A stretch of 51,226 bases of DNA from JBBQWZ01 sp038210135 (GTDB lineage Bacteria > Acidobacteriota > Terriglobia > Bryobacterales > Bryobacteraceae): the NCBI GenBank assembly GCA_038210135.1, contig JBBQWZ010000049.1, positions 1 through 51,226 on the forward strand, in the 5' to 3' direction. Made by a program: the position numbers and the translations under genes. Shown here piece by piece: positions 24,766 through 32,631 of this stretch (within the stretch, counting starts at the first letter, position 1; the number at the start of each line of letters is the position of its first letter). The notes under the pieces were generated by a model, which was not told where the DNA came from, ran no database searches, and saw nothing but the letters and a program-made list of their open reading frames with translations.

Positions 24766-26232
24766 ATGAACTATCCCCCTGCGATTCCCCGACGCGACCG
24801 GTCCGATGCCGAATACGCGGATCTAAAGCGGTTGTTCGTCGATTCCGGCTTCTCGAATCAGGCGATCTGTGCGCGCCTGCGGATCGACGCGCTCCACGAA
24901 ATCGATCCGGGAAGCACGTTCGACCTCCCTCCTCTCGCGAACGCCAGCGATGCGCTTAGCCGCCTCTTCGTCGAAGGACGCGCCGTTCCGGCGGACGAAC
25001 TCGCGAAGTTGCTGCCCGACGGAACTATCCCTTTGTTGGCCAGCTTCGACCTGATCGTCGAAGAACAAGCCGGCGTGTGGGCGGCGACCGTCTCCCTCTA
25101 TCCGATCGAAGACATCTTCACCGCGACCGACCGCTATAACAATGTAGACGGAACGCCTTTCCAGGGCTGGGATGACCTGGTCTACCCGTGTCTGTTCGCG
25201 ACCACGCGCCGTTTCATCGAGGTCCTGCCGCGCGCTGCCTGCGGTGATGTTTTGGACCTGTGTTCCGGCTGTGGAGTCGGCGCTTTGCTTAGCGCCAAAG
25301 CGGACCACGTCTGGGCCGCCGACATCACCGAGCGGTCGCGCGAATTCGCGATCTTCAACGCCAAACTGAACGGCATCGCGAACCTGCATACGCTGACCGG
25401 CGACATGTACGCGCCGGCCGGCGACAAGAAGTTCGACCGCATCATCGCGCATCCGCCCTATCAGCCGGTGATGAAGCACGACCGCATCTTCAATAGCGGC
25501 GGCATCGATGGCGAAGAATTGACGCGGCGCATCGTCGAGCAGGCGCCGAAGCACTTGGAACCTGGAGCCCGCCTGTATTGCCTGTGCCAGATTACCGACC
25601 GCGACTTGCCTGTCGAATCGCGCGTCCGCGAATGGCTGGGCGAAGGGTCCGCCGATTGCGACGTCGTCTTCATTCGGTACAAAACTTTCGAAATTCAGCG
25701 CTACACCGCGATTGCGACTTTGCGAGTCGGCGGAAACGAAGCCGCCTGGCGAGAGTGGATGAAGCAGTTCGGCCAGAGCAAGGTCAAGGACATGAACTAC
25801 GGCATGCTCGTCGTTCAAAAACACGAGCGAAAGAGGAAGAGCTTTACGGTGCGCGCGACGCTCGGCTCGGAGGGCACGCCGCGGGATCTCGAAAAGCTTC
25901 TCGACTGGGAAACGCGGGCTGTTCAGCCGGACTTCACCGAGTACGTTACGGCGAGCAAATTCCGGACTCGTTCCGGCGTGAAAATGCGGGTTTCGCACGA
26001 GTTCGGCAAGGCCGCCTGGGATCTCACCGAATACCGGCTGCTGAACGACACGCCTTGGGAAACCGAGATGGTGATCGACCAGACCGCCGCCCACGCGCTC
26101 ACCTTATTTGATGGCGGCAATACCGGACGGCAGGCTTTGAATCAGCTCCGCGAAGTGGCCGGAGTCGGCGTACCCGCGTTCGCAACGCTGGTGCATCGCC
26201 TCGTCACCGCCGGCATGGTGGAGTTAATCTAG
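24766..26232 (+). CDS. SAM-dependent methyltransferase, HemK/PrmC-like motif
   Basis: A 488-residue class I methyltransferase. The AdoMet motif VLDLCSGCGVGALL begins near residue 161, 'VWAADITERSREFA' gives motif II, and AHPPYQP (about 227) corresponds to the (N/D)PPY motif of amino-methylating enzymes such as PrmC. An N-terminal all-helical domain (~1-150) and a C-terminal region from ~300 ending in a small helical domain are additional. The architecture recalls actinobacterial DUF7059-type methyltransferases. The substrate is not identifiable; glutamine or N6-type amino groups are suggested only by the PPY motif. Confidence 0.8.
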   Translation: MNYPPAIPRRDRSDAEYADLKRLFVDSGFSNQAICARLRIDALHEIDPGSTFDLPPLANASDALSRLFVEGRAVPADELAKLLPDGTIPLLASFDLIVEEQAGVWAATVSLYPIEDIFTATDRYNNVDGTPFQGWDDLVYPCLFATTRRFIEVLPRAACGDVLDLCSGCGVGALLSAKADHVWAADITERSREFAIFNAKLNGIANLHTLTGDMYAPAGDKKFDRIIAHPPYQPVMKHDRIFNSGGIDGEELTRRIVEQAPKHLEPGARLYCLCQITDRDLPVESRVREWLGEGSADCDVVFIRYKTFEIQRYTAIATLRVGGNEAAWREWMKQFGQSKVKDMNYGMLVVQKHERKRKSFTVRATLGSEGTPRDLEKLLDWETRAVQPDFTEYVTASKFRTRSGVKMRVSHEFGKAAWDLTEYRLLNDTPWETEMVIDQTAAHALTLFDGGNTGRQALNQLREVAGVGVPAFATLVHRLVTAGMVELI

Positions 26233-26236
26233 CGGC

Positions 26237-27016
26237 CTACTTACCCTGAAACACAGCCTTGCGGCGCTCGCGAAAGCTCGCGACACCTTCGCGGAAATCC
26301 TCGCTCGCCACAATCGCCGGCATGTCATCGCGCAGATGCTCCGCCGCGGAAATCTCGCCTTCGACAATGGACCGCCAGGCGGAGTTTAACGTCGCGCGCA
26401 CACCCAGCGGAGCCTGATCCGCAATGCGGCTCGCGAGCGAAATCGCCATCTGCATCTGCTGACCGGGTTCCGTGATGTCCTGGATCAGCCCCAGGCGCAG
26501 CGCGATACTGGCATCGAATTCGTCGCCGGTCAGGAGATACCGCATCGCATTTCCCCAGCCTGCTTCGCGGACCAGCCGGAACGTCGCGCCCCCCAACGGA
26601 TACAGCCCGCGTCCGACTTCGATCTGCGCGAACCGCGTGTTGGACGCCGCGATCCGGACATCGGCCGCCAACAGCATTTCGATCCCGATCGTGAACGTGA
26701 TTCCGTGAACCGCGATCACTAGCGGCTTGCTCAAATGATTCCGCAATCCGAATGGATCGATCTCGCCCGGCCCCAGCGCAAACGGATCGCCGGGAGCATT
26801 CATGCGCTCCGAATACTGCGCCAGATCGATGCCGCCGGTAAAGTGATCGCCATGGGCGAAGATCAGAGCGCATCGCAGCTCCGCATCGCGATCGTACTCG
26901 CCAAGAGCCGCGGCCAGTTCATGGAACATCGCCGGATCGAAGGCATTCCGCTTCGCGACGCGATTCAGGCCGATCAAAAACAGGTGCCCTCGGCGCTCGA
27001 TCGTAAGGTTGCTCAT
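26237..27016 (-). CDS. Enoyl-CoA hydratase/crotonase-family protein
   Basis: A 259-residue crotonase-fold enzyme acting on acyl-CoA thioesters. The oxyanion-hole segments are 'GDHFTGGIDL' and 'VHGITFTIGIEMLLAADVRIAA', and both glutamates used by enoyl-CoA hydratase appear preserved (IEMLLAAD and FAQIEVGRGLYPLGG). Exact substrate unknown. The ATG at 27016 begins the conserved 'MSNLTIERRG'; TATACT lies 7 nt before it with no Shine-Dalgarno. It is divergent from the AI-2E-type gene and convergent with the methyltransferase gene. Confidence 0.88.
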   Translation of the reverse strand: MSNLTIERRGHLFLIGLNRVAKRNAFDPAMFHELAAALGEYDRDAELRCALIFAHGDHFTGGIDLAQYSERMNAPGDPFALGPGEIDPFGLRNHLSKPLVIAVHGITFTIGIEMLLAADVRIAASNTRFAQIEVGRGLYPLGGATFRLVREAGWGNAMRYLLTGDEFDASIALRLGLIQDITEPGQQMQMAISLASRIADQAPLGVRATLNSAWRSIVEGEISAAEHLRDDMPAIVASEDFREGVASFRERRKAVFQGK

Positions 27017-27023
27017 CACGAGC

Positions 27024-27067
27024 AGTATAGTCCGTGCGCGACGCATCGCCCGCCGCTCGCGTACACT
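27024..27067. promoter_or_regulatory. Divergent leaderless-type promoters
   Basis: On the minus strand TATACT (27029-27024) is 7 nt before the crotonase ATG. On the plus strand TACACT (27062-27067) is 9 nt before the permease ATG. Neither gene has a Shine-Dalgarno. No clear -35 boxes are seen. Confidence 0.4.
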
Positions 27068-27076
27068 CTATAGAAC

Positions 27077-28159
27077 ATGCTCGGGATTGATCGCAGAGTA
27101 CTCAGGGCGGCGTGGACCTTGCTCCTCTTTGCGGTCATCGTCTTCGCCGTTTACCTGGCTGCGCGCACAATTATGGTGTTCGTCGTCGCCCTGCTGTTCG
27201 CGTACCTGCTGACGCCGATCGTCGATTTCGCTCAACGGCGTGCCCCGAAAAGCTGGCCCCGCATCGTGATCCTCGGCATCGTATACGTCGGGTTCGTCGC
27301 CGGATTAATCAGCCTCCTGATCCTTCTAGGCTCGAAAATCGGCGAGGAAGCGGGATTGCTCGCAAAGACCCTGCCGGACCGCTTGAAGAACGGCGACCCG
27401 CTCGCCGGAATTCCCTTCCCTGGTTTTCTCGAACCCTGGCGCGCGCAGATTCTGGATTTTCTGCGTACCCAAATTTCCGGTCTCGACGAAAAAGTTCTGC
27501 CGATGCTGAAGGCCGCCGGTGCGCACATTGCGGAAGGCCTCGGAAGCCTGCTGACGATCGTCCTGATTCCGATTCTGAGTTTCTTCTTCTTGAAAGACGG
27601 CCGCGAAATGCGGAACGCCATGGTCGAAGCCGCTGGGGCCAAAGCGCATGTCGTCAGCGGAATCCTCGACGATCTTCACGATCTTCTCGCCCAGTACATT
27701 CGCGCCCTGGTATTGCTCGCGCTCGCGACGTTGCTTTTCTATACGATCTTCCTCGAATCCGTCGGCGTGCCGTATCCCGTATTGCTGGCCGGGATCGCCG
27801 CGATTCTCGAAGTCATCCCGGTGGTCGGACCGCTCACCGCTTCGGGCGTCATCTTGCTTGTCGCGGCCTTCAACGGTTTTCCGCACATGCTGTGGATCGT
27901 CATCTTCCTGGTCGTCTACCGAATCTTCCAGGATTACGTGCTGAACCCGTACCTCATGAGTTCCGGCGTAGACGTGCCGCCTCTTCTCGTACTGTTCGGA
28001 GTCCTCGCGGGCGAACAGGTCGCCGGCATCCCCGGCATGTTCTTCTCCGTGCCCGTGATCGCCGCGCTGCGTGTCTTGCTGGTCCGGCAAGGCTGGTTCG
28101 TCGGACGCCGACCGCTTAGGCCGCCTCTCGCCAAGCCCAGCCACGGCAATTCCACTTAA
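27077..28159 (+). CDS. AI-2E/PerM-family membrane transporter
   Basis: A 360-residue inner-membrane protein with about eight helices (near 13-55, 67-92, 150-180, 205-245, 250-275, 285-305 and 315-340) and family-typical stretches 'LLFAYLLTPIVDFAQRRAPK' and 'ILSFFFLKDGREMR', plus 'GIAAILEVIPVVGPLTAS'. Relatives export autoinducer-2 or exchange ions; this one's substrate is unknown. A HupE/UreJ-like gene follows after 2 bp, so they share a transcript. Confidence 0.92.
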   Translation: MLGIDRRVLRAAWTLLLFAVIVFAVYLAARTIMVFVVALLFAYLLTPIVDFAQRRAPKSWPRIVILGIVYVGFVAGLISLLILLGSKIGEEAGLLAKTLPDRLKNGDPLAGIPFPGFLEPWRAQILDFLRTQISGLDEKVLPMLKAAGAHIAEGLGSLLTIVLIPILSFFFLKDGREMRNAMVEAAGAKAHVVSGILDDLHDLLAQYIRALVLLALATLLFYTIFLESVGVPYPVLLAGIAAILEVIPVVGPLTASGVILLVAAFNGFPHMLWIVIFLVVYRIFQDYVLNPYLMSSGVDVPPLLVLFGVLAGEQVAGIPGMFFSVPVIAALRVLLVRQGWFVGRRPLRPPLAKPSHGNST

Positions 28160-28161
28160 GG

Positions 28162-29127
28162 ATGACTCTCCGGCTGCTTCGATTCGCGCTATGGATTCCG
28201 CTCGCCTTCGCGAGTCCGCTGCTCGCCCACGTCGTCAGCATGAGCACGGGCGACCTGACGCTGAACGGTTCGGAGGCGATCTACGAATTGCGGATGCCTC
28301 TCTATGAGGCGCAGCACGTCGCCAATCCGCAGGACGTTCTTCTCGGCGCGCTGCACTTCCGCGGCGGAATTCTGATGAGCGAGGCGAAGCTGCTCAGCAA
28401 GTCTTGCCGCGAAGCCGACGGTCAATTGATCTGCGCTGGAATCTATCTCTTCCAAGCTCCGCCTGCGGTCATCGAAGTGGAATGCACACTCGCGAAAGTC
28501 ACCGTTCCGAACCACGTCCACCTGCTTCGCGCCAAACGAGGCGACCGCGAAGATCAGGCCGTTTTCGACCTCAGCTTTCAGAAAGCCGAACTCCGCTTCG
28601 AGCCTCCATCGCCAGCCGAAAAGCGTATTCGCGCCGGACTCGCCGGACTCTGGCGCGCCATCGCCGGACCCGCCCAGTGGCTATTCCTCATCGCCCTGGT
28701 CATCGCCTCCCGGAGTGCGCGCGAACTACTGCTGCTGGCCGGGATGTTCATCCTCGGCGAATTGGCGGCCCAATTCATCCCGATCGGAACGCTTCCGCCG
28801 CGCTTCCTCGAAGCCGCGGCGGCTCTCACCGTCGCCTATCTTGCGGTCGAAGTGCTGTGGCTCGACAGCGCCGGCGCGCGCTGGGCCGTGCTCGCCGTAC
28901 TCGGCGCGATTCACGGACTCTACTTCGCGCAATTCGCGAACGCATTCGTCGAAGCAAGACCCGCCTTGCTCGCCGGCGTGGTCGTCGGAGAAATAGGGGC
29001 GCTCGCGATCCTGGCTTTGGCGGTCCACCTGATGCCGTCTAGCCTGACGCGGAAACTGCGGCACCCGGCCGCCTGGATCCTCTTCGCGGTCGGCCTCGGC
29101 TGGTTCGCAACGCGTCTGATCAGCTAG
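28162..29127 (+). CDS. HupE/UreJ-like membrane protein, metal motif degenerate
   Basis: A 321-residue protein with a signal peptide, a ~140-residue periplasmic beta domain (after 'LAHVVSMSTGDLTLNGSEAIYELRM'), then six or seven membrane helices from about residue 170. This layout fits the HupE/UreJ_2 family. The usual 'GxxHIxxGxDHLLF' motif of the first helix, thought to bind nickel, is replaced by 'IAGPAQWLFLIALVIA', so metal transport is doubtful. The retained histidine is in 'AIHGLYFAQFA'. It is coupled to the upstream AI-2E gene and overlaps the convergent DedA gene by 8 bp. Confidence 0.75.
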   Translation: MTLRLLRFALWIPLAFASPLLAHVVSMSTGDLTLNGSEAIYELRMPLYEAQHVANPQDVLLGALHFRGGILMSEAKLLSKSCREADGQLICAGIYLFQAPPAVIEVECTLAKVTVPNHVHLLRAKRGDREDQAVFDLSFQKAELRFEPPSPAEKRIRAGLAGLWRAIAGPAQWLFLIALVIASRSARELLLLAGMFILGELAAQFIPIGTLPPRFLEAAAALTVAYLAVEVLWLDSAGARWAVLAVLGAIHGLYFAQFANAFVEARPALLAGVVVGEIGALAILALAVHLMPSSLTRKLRHPAAWILFAVGLGWFATRLIS

Positions 29128-29740
29128 GTTCTTTGGTGGCCGGAACGGTCTTCCGTTGAGAGCGCCAGTAGAAGTAATACGCGATCGCGAGGACAGCCAG
29201 CGCGATACCCGCGTACAGGCCATACTCATGCGCCAACGGTCCGACCTTGGTCCAGTTCTCGCCCAGGAAATAACCCAGCGTAAGGAACGTCGAGACCCAG
29301 ATCAGCGCGCCGCCATAAGCGAACAGCGCGAAATGCGGAAACGTCAGGCCGCTGGTTCCGGCAATCATGGCCGAGAAATGGCGCACGCCGGCGATGTAGT
29401 AGCCGACCACCAGAATCCAGTGTCCCAGCCGGTCGAACCACTTGCGGACGTTGTCCATTTTCTCCGGCGTAACGTGAATGTACTTGCCGTATTTGTGGAC
29501 GAAGCCCATGCCCAGCGTCCGGCCGATCCAGTAGCTCAGCGTGATCCCGCACATCGCGCCCGCCCACGCCGTCAGGCCCATGATCCAGGGATTGAACTTG
29601 CCCTTCGACAGCAAATAGCCGGTAAAAACCAGCAGCGTTTCGTCGGGAATCGGAAGTCCAACGATCCCTAGCATCAGAGCCGCGAACAAAGCGGCGTATC
29701 CGTAATTGCTCACCCAGTCAAGAACGAATGTAAGGTCCAT
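29120..29740 (-). CDS. DedA-family membrane protein
   Basis: A 206-residue inner-membrane protein with about five helices. Family signatures are 'LPIPDETLLVFTGYLLSKGK', 'GAMCGITLSYWIGRTLG' and 'GHWILVVGYYIAGVRHFSAMIAG'. DedA proteins support membrane homeostasis and lipid-carrier recycling (undecaprenyl phosphate flipping in some). The Arg and acidic residues required in the family (GYYIAGVRH; PDE) are present. It lies 9 bp after the M24 peptidase gene on the same strand. Confidence 0.93.
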   Translation of the reverse strand: MDLTFVLDWVSNYGYAALFAALMLGIVGLPIPDETLLVFTGYLLSKGKFNPWIMGLTAWAGAMCGITLSYWIGRTLGMGFVHKYGKYIHVTPEKMDNVRKWFDRLGHWILVVGYYIAGVRHFSAMIAGTSGLTFPHFALFAYGGALIWVSTFLTLGYFLGENWTKVGPLAHEYGLYAGIALAVLAIAYYFYWRSQRKTVPATKEPS

Positions 29741-29749
29741 AAATGCGCG

Positions 29750-31030
29750 TTATCTCCCGAACGGATCTTCGAGCGTTTTACTCTGCGGCGTCAGCAACTC
29801 GGAGCCGTCTTCGGTGATGTGCATGTCATCCTCAAGGCGCACGCCGAACTCCCCGCGGATATAAATTCCCGGTTCGTCGGAAAACGTCATATGCGGCGCA
29901 AGCGGCATTGTGTTTTGCGGCACCAAGTACGGCCATTCGTGCCCATCCATTCCCATGCCGTGGCCGACGCGATGGGTGAAATAGGTGTATCCCGGCCCGA
30001 ATCCGCCGTCGACAATCACTTTCCGCGCCGCCGCATCCACCGATTCCGCCGCGACGCCAGGCTTCGCCCGCTTCAGCGCCGCGCTCTGCGCCTTCAGTAC
30101 CAGGTCGAACACGCGGTTCATTTTGTCGCTCGCCTTGCCGATCACGAACGTGCGCGTAATGTCGGATTGATAGCCCTCTACCGTCGTCCCGCCGTCGATC
30201 AACACGACGGAGCCCTCCTTCGCCCGCTGCGGCATCGTCGTTCCATGCGGAACCGCCGAGTATTCGTCAAACAGCACCAGGCCGCCGCCCGGAAACCCTA
30301 ACTTGGCATGAGCCGCAGAAACCAGCGCTCCGAACTCCGTGTGCGTCATGCCCACATGGGCCATCCTGTACGCCGCCTCGAACGCCTGGAGCGTCACCGC
30401 GGAAGCCAGCCGCATCAGCGCAATTTCCGTCGGAGTTTTGATCTGCCGCACGCCCGCCGTGATCGGAGTCGCCGAAGTGACGCTGAGCTTCACATGCTCG
30501 AGGCCATCCGCGAAGACGAACTTCATGGTCTCCTCGACGCCGATCTTTCCCGTCGACAGGCCGCGGTCCTTCAAGCCCTGCGCCAGCAGCGCATACGGGC
30601 TCTCGTCTTCCTGCCACACCAGAACGCGCGCTTCTTTCCCGCCCGGAGCCTTCGCGATCTGCTCGCGCGCCCGATCCTCTTCAAACGCCGGCGAGATATA
30701 AAATGGATCGCCTTTCGCTGGAATCACCGCTCCGAAAAAGCGTTCGCTATTGCCCCAGCGGATGGATGTGAAGTAGTCGAGCGACGTGCCGCCCGCGACC
30801 ACAATCGCATCCAGCTTCTGGTCGCGCATCATTTTCCGCGCGCGTTCCAGACGTTGCGCACGTTCGGAATCGGTGATCGCCTTGGCTTCGCTGCGGCGCG
30901 ATTTCAACTTGCCGATGGGCGAATCCGCCGGAATGTCTACCGCAGGCGGACCGGCTCCGCGCTGCGCCCGCAACGCTCCGGCAGTCAATGCCGTGGCAAG
31001 AATTGTTCTCCGCGAAGGACCAAGAGCCAT
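29750..31030 (-). CDS. Tat-exported Xaa-Pro aminopeptidase-like M24 metallopeptidase
   Basis: A 426-residue pita-bread-fold peptidase. The N-terminus (MALGPSRRTILATALTAGALRAQ) looks like a twin-arginine signal. After a creatinase-N domain the catalytic domain shows all five metal ligands: two Asp in 'VLIDGGTTVEGYQSDITRTF', His in 'HRVGHGMGMDGHE', Glu in 'FSDEPGIY' and Glu in 'RLEDDMHI'. It would cleave X-Pro bonds in the periplasm. It probably forms an operon with dedA. Confidence 0.92.
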   Translation of the reverse strand: MALGPSRRTILATALTAGALRAQRGAGPPAVDIPADSPIGKLKSRRSEAKAITDSERAQRLERARKMMRDQKLDAIVVAGGTSLDYFTSIRWGNSERFFGAVIPAKGDPFYISPAFEEDRAREQIAKAPGGKEARVLVWQEDESPYALLAQGLKDRGLSTGKIGVEETMKFVFADGLEHVKLSVTSATPITAGVRQIKTPTEIALMRLASAVTLQAFEAAYRMAHVGMTHTEFGALVSAAHAKLGFPGGGLVLFDEYSAVPHGTTMPQRAKEGSVVLIDGGTTVEGYQSDITRTFVIGKASDKMNRVFDLVLKAQSAALKRAKPGVAAESVDAAARKVIVDGGFGPGYTYFTHRVGHGMGMDGHEWPYLVPQNTMPLAPHMTFSDEPGIYIRGEFGVRLEDDMHITEDGSELLTPQSKTLEDPFGR

Positions 31031-31067
31031 GCCGTTCAGGATACTGCACTAATGCCCGCCATCTGGC

Positions 31068-31103
31068 TTGAACCCCGACCGTAAGGGAGGCGACCCAGCA
31101 CCA
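31068..31103. repeat. Divergent family-B palindromic repeat
   Basis: Carries the CCCGACCGTAAGGGAGGCGACC core, related to the copies at 35554-35583 and 51047-51226. Confidence 0.6.
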
Positions 31104-31140
31104 CCAGCACCCCAATCCCATCAGACACCGCGTCCGAACC

Positions 31141-31192
31141 AGCGAAGCGAAGCAGCGAAGCGAAGCATCGAAGCGAAGCAGCGAAGCGAAGC
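31141..31192. repeat. 13-bp tandem repeat, four units
   Basis: Four consecutive copies of AGCGAAGCGAAGC, the third starting AT instead of AG, followed by a partial fifth unit. Within each unit an AGCGA pentamer is itself reiterated, so slippage is a likely origin. Confidence 0.85.
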
Positions 31193-31338
31193 ATCGAGGC
31201 GCGCACGGAGCGGGACGAAGTCCCGCGAAGTAAGTGCTCCCGACAATCAAAAAATTTCGCAAGCAACAAAAGCAAAACGCCGCCGACAACTACTTAGACA
31301 TCGCCGCGCCCTCCGGCCGGCCAGGGAGAGAAACCAGA

Positions 31339-31848
31339 ATGCGATTCCTAACTTTTGTGTGCGCGACCGCACTCGTCACCGCCGCGGCGATATACGCCCA
31401 GGATCCCGGCTTTATCCCGCCGATGCCCAAGAACGCGAAAAAAGGCCAGGCCAAATCCTCCGGCCATTCCGTCACCACGTTGGCCGAAGTCCAGAAGATA
31501 TACGTGGACAAAATGGACAACAACCTGGACCAGTACGTCAAAGCCGAACTCATGAAGCAGCTCAAAGGACGCATCACCATCGTGACCGCGCCTGAAGACG
31601 CCGACGGCATCATGACCGGCGTCAGCGAGCAGGAAAAGGGCACCGGCGCCAAAATCACCGGACGCTATCTCGGCTTGCACGACGTCGCCACCGGCAGCGT
31701 GACGGTGCTCGATCGAAGCGGAAAAAATGTCCTGTGGGTGGAAGAGGCCGGCGACCGCAGCCTGATGTTCGGGATGATGCGCCGCGGCGGCCAGCGGAAA
31801 GTCGCCGACCGCCTGGTGCACAAGCTTAAAAAAGCGATGGGCGTCTAA
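31339..31848 (+). CDS. Secreted protein of unknown function
   Basis: A 169-residue protein with a signal peptide (MRFLTFVCATALVTAAAIYAQ), followed by 'LAEVQKIYVDKMDNNLDQYVKAEL' and 'ITIVTAPEDADGIMTGV', then 'GSVTVLDRSGKNVLWVEEAGDRS'. This pattern resembles small acidobacterial proteins of a DUF4136 or TolB-accessory style, in which a conserved 'D' helix precedes a beta sheet, but I cannot name it. The ATG at 31339 is chosen because GGGAGAG precedes it and the signal peptide starts there. It is convergent with the TlpA-like gene, stops adjacent. Confidence 0.72.
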   Translation: MRFLTFVCATALVTAAAIYAQDPGFIPPMPKNAKKGQAKSSGHSVTTLAEVQKIYVDKMDNNLDQYVKAELMKQLKGRITIVTAPEDADGIMTGVSEQEKGTGAKITGRYLGLHDVATGSVTVLDRSGKNVLWVEEAGDRSLMFGMMRRGGQRKVADRLVHKLKKAMGV

Positions 31849-32469
31849 CTACTTCGTACCGGGCTCGGACTTCTTCGCCGACGCCATCGGAGCCGTCTTG
31901 CCGGGAGCCTTCTTCGCCGCGGTCCCGACAGACGGCTCGGCGATAAGACCCTTGATCAGGTTGCGCATGAAGGTTTCGTCCTGCACTTTGTCATCGCCGC
32001 TCCAGATCGTCTGGTAGCGGACTACGCCCTTGCGATCGATTACCACGACCTGCGGAACTACCCAGCGCTTCATCACATCGAGCTTCAGATAGTGCAGCGC
32101 CATCGGCATGGTGCTGAAGCCCACCGGATAGCCAACCTTAAAGTCGCGGATGAAATCGTTCACCAGCATCCCGGCCATCTCGTTGACCGCGATCCCAATC
32201 GGCTGAAACCCCTGATCGCCGAATTCCTTGTACAGTTTGGTGTACATTTGCGCCGCGTGCTGGCAGTGCGGGCAGGTGGTGAACAGGAATTCCGCGCAGA
32301 TCACCTTGCCCTTATAGCTCGAAAGCAGCACGTTCTTGCCGTTCGGCATGTCGATCTGAAATTCAGGAGTCTTCAGACTGATGAGCGGACGGTCCTTATC
32401 AATATCCGCGGCGGACGAAAGCGCAGCGGAAAACGTCAAGGCGAAAAGCGTGAGAAAAGCACGGCGCAT
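31849..32469 (-). CDS. Periplasmic TlpA-like thioredoxin-fold protein
   Basis: A 206-residue exported protein (signal peptide MRRAFLTLFALTFSAALSSAA) with an AhpC-TSA/redoxin domain. The redox motif is CPHC in 'FLFTTCPHCQHAAQMY' (residues ~65-80), the cis-Pro region is 'VVPQVVVIDRKGVVRY', and a lysine/alanine-rich tail ends the protein. It likely reduces or transfers disulfides in the periplasm. The ATG at 32469 is chosen since it begins the signal peptide; TACACT lies 6 nt before it and no Shine-Dalgarno is present. The longer upstream frame covers an unrelated remnant. Confidence 0.87.
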   Translation of the reverse strand: MRRAFLTLFALTFSAALSSAADIDKDRPLISLKTPEFQIDMPNGKNVLLSSYKGKVICAEFLFTTCPHCQHAAQMYTKLYKEFGDQGFQPIGIAVNEMAGMLVNDFIRDFKVGYPVGFSTMPMALHYLKLDVMKRWVVPQVVVIDRKGVVRYQTIWSGDDKVQDETFMRNLIKGLIAEPSVGTAAKKAPGKTAPMASAKKSEPGTK

Positions 32470-32475
32470 AAGACT

Positions 32476-32481
32476 AGTGTA
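32476..32481 (-). promoter_or_regulatory. -10 hexamer of a leaderless TlpA-like gene
   Basis: TACACT followed by six bases and then the ATG. No ribosome site is seen. Confidence 0.4.
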
Positions 32482-32503
32482 ATCCGACTCGGGGAGTAGA
32501 GGA

Positions 32504-32617
32504 TTAGGGCCGGACATCTCGCATTCGCGCAAGCCGCCTCGCCCCATGTCGTACGTGCAGAATCTCCACCACCGCGCGTTCGACGCAATAGTAGATCTTA
32601 TAAATATGCGGATAGGA
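32504..32617 (-). pseudogene. C-terminal remnant of a ParE/RelE-family toxin gene
   Basis: The minus strand encodes about 37 residues (YPHIYKIYYCVERAVVEIL, then HVRHGARRLARMR) ending in a normal TAA stop. The pattern 'Y...IYY.VE...VEILHV.HGAR' is the conserved C-terminal strand region of ParE/RelE plasmid-stabilisation toxins. A stop codon lies immediately upstream in frame and no antitoxin gene is present, so only a tail remains. It abuts the truncated end of the formylglycine-generating enzyme gene. Confidence 0.75.
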
Positions 32618-32631
32618 CTAAGCCCGAGGAA

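Larger units (their letters stand above)
31031..31338. other. Gene-free stretch with short repeats
   Basis: This 308-bp stretch has no convincing gene. It holds a divergent family-B repeat (31068-31103), a fourfold 13-bp tandem repeat (31141-31192) and a 7-bp perfect hairpin GCGGGAC-GAA-GTCCCGC (31210-31226). The promoter of the following secreted-protein gene must lie within it but was not recognised. Confidence 0.6.

Noticed and set aside
24823..26094. 423-residue frame on the minus strand
   Set aside because: Antisense of the methyltransferase with clear AdoMet motifs; no features of its own.
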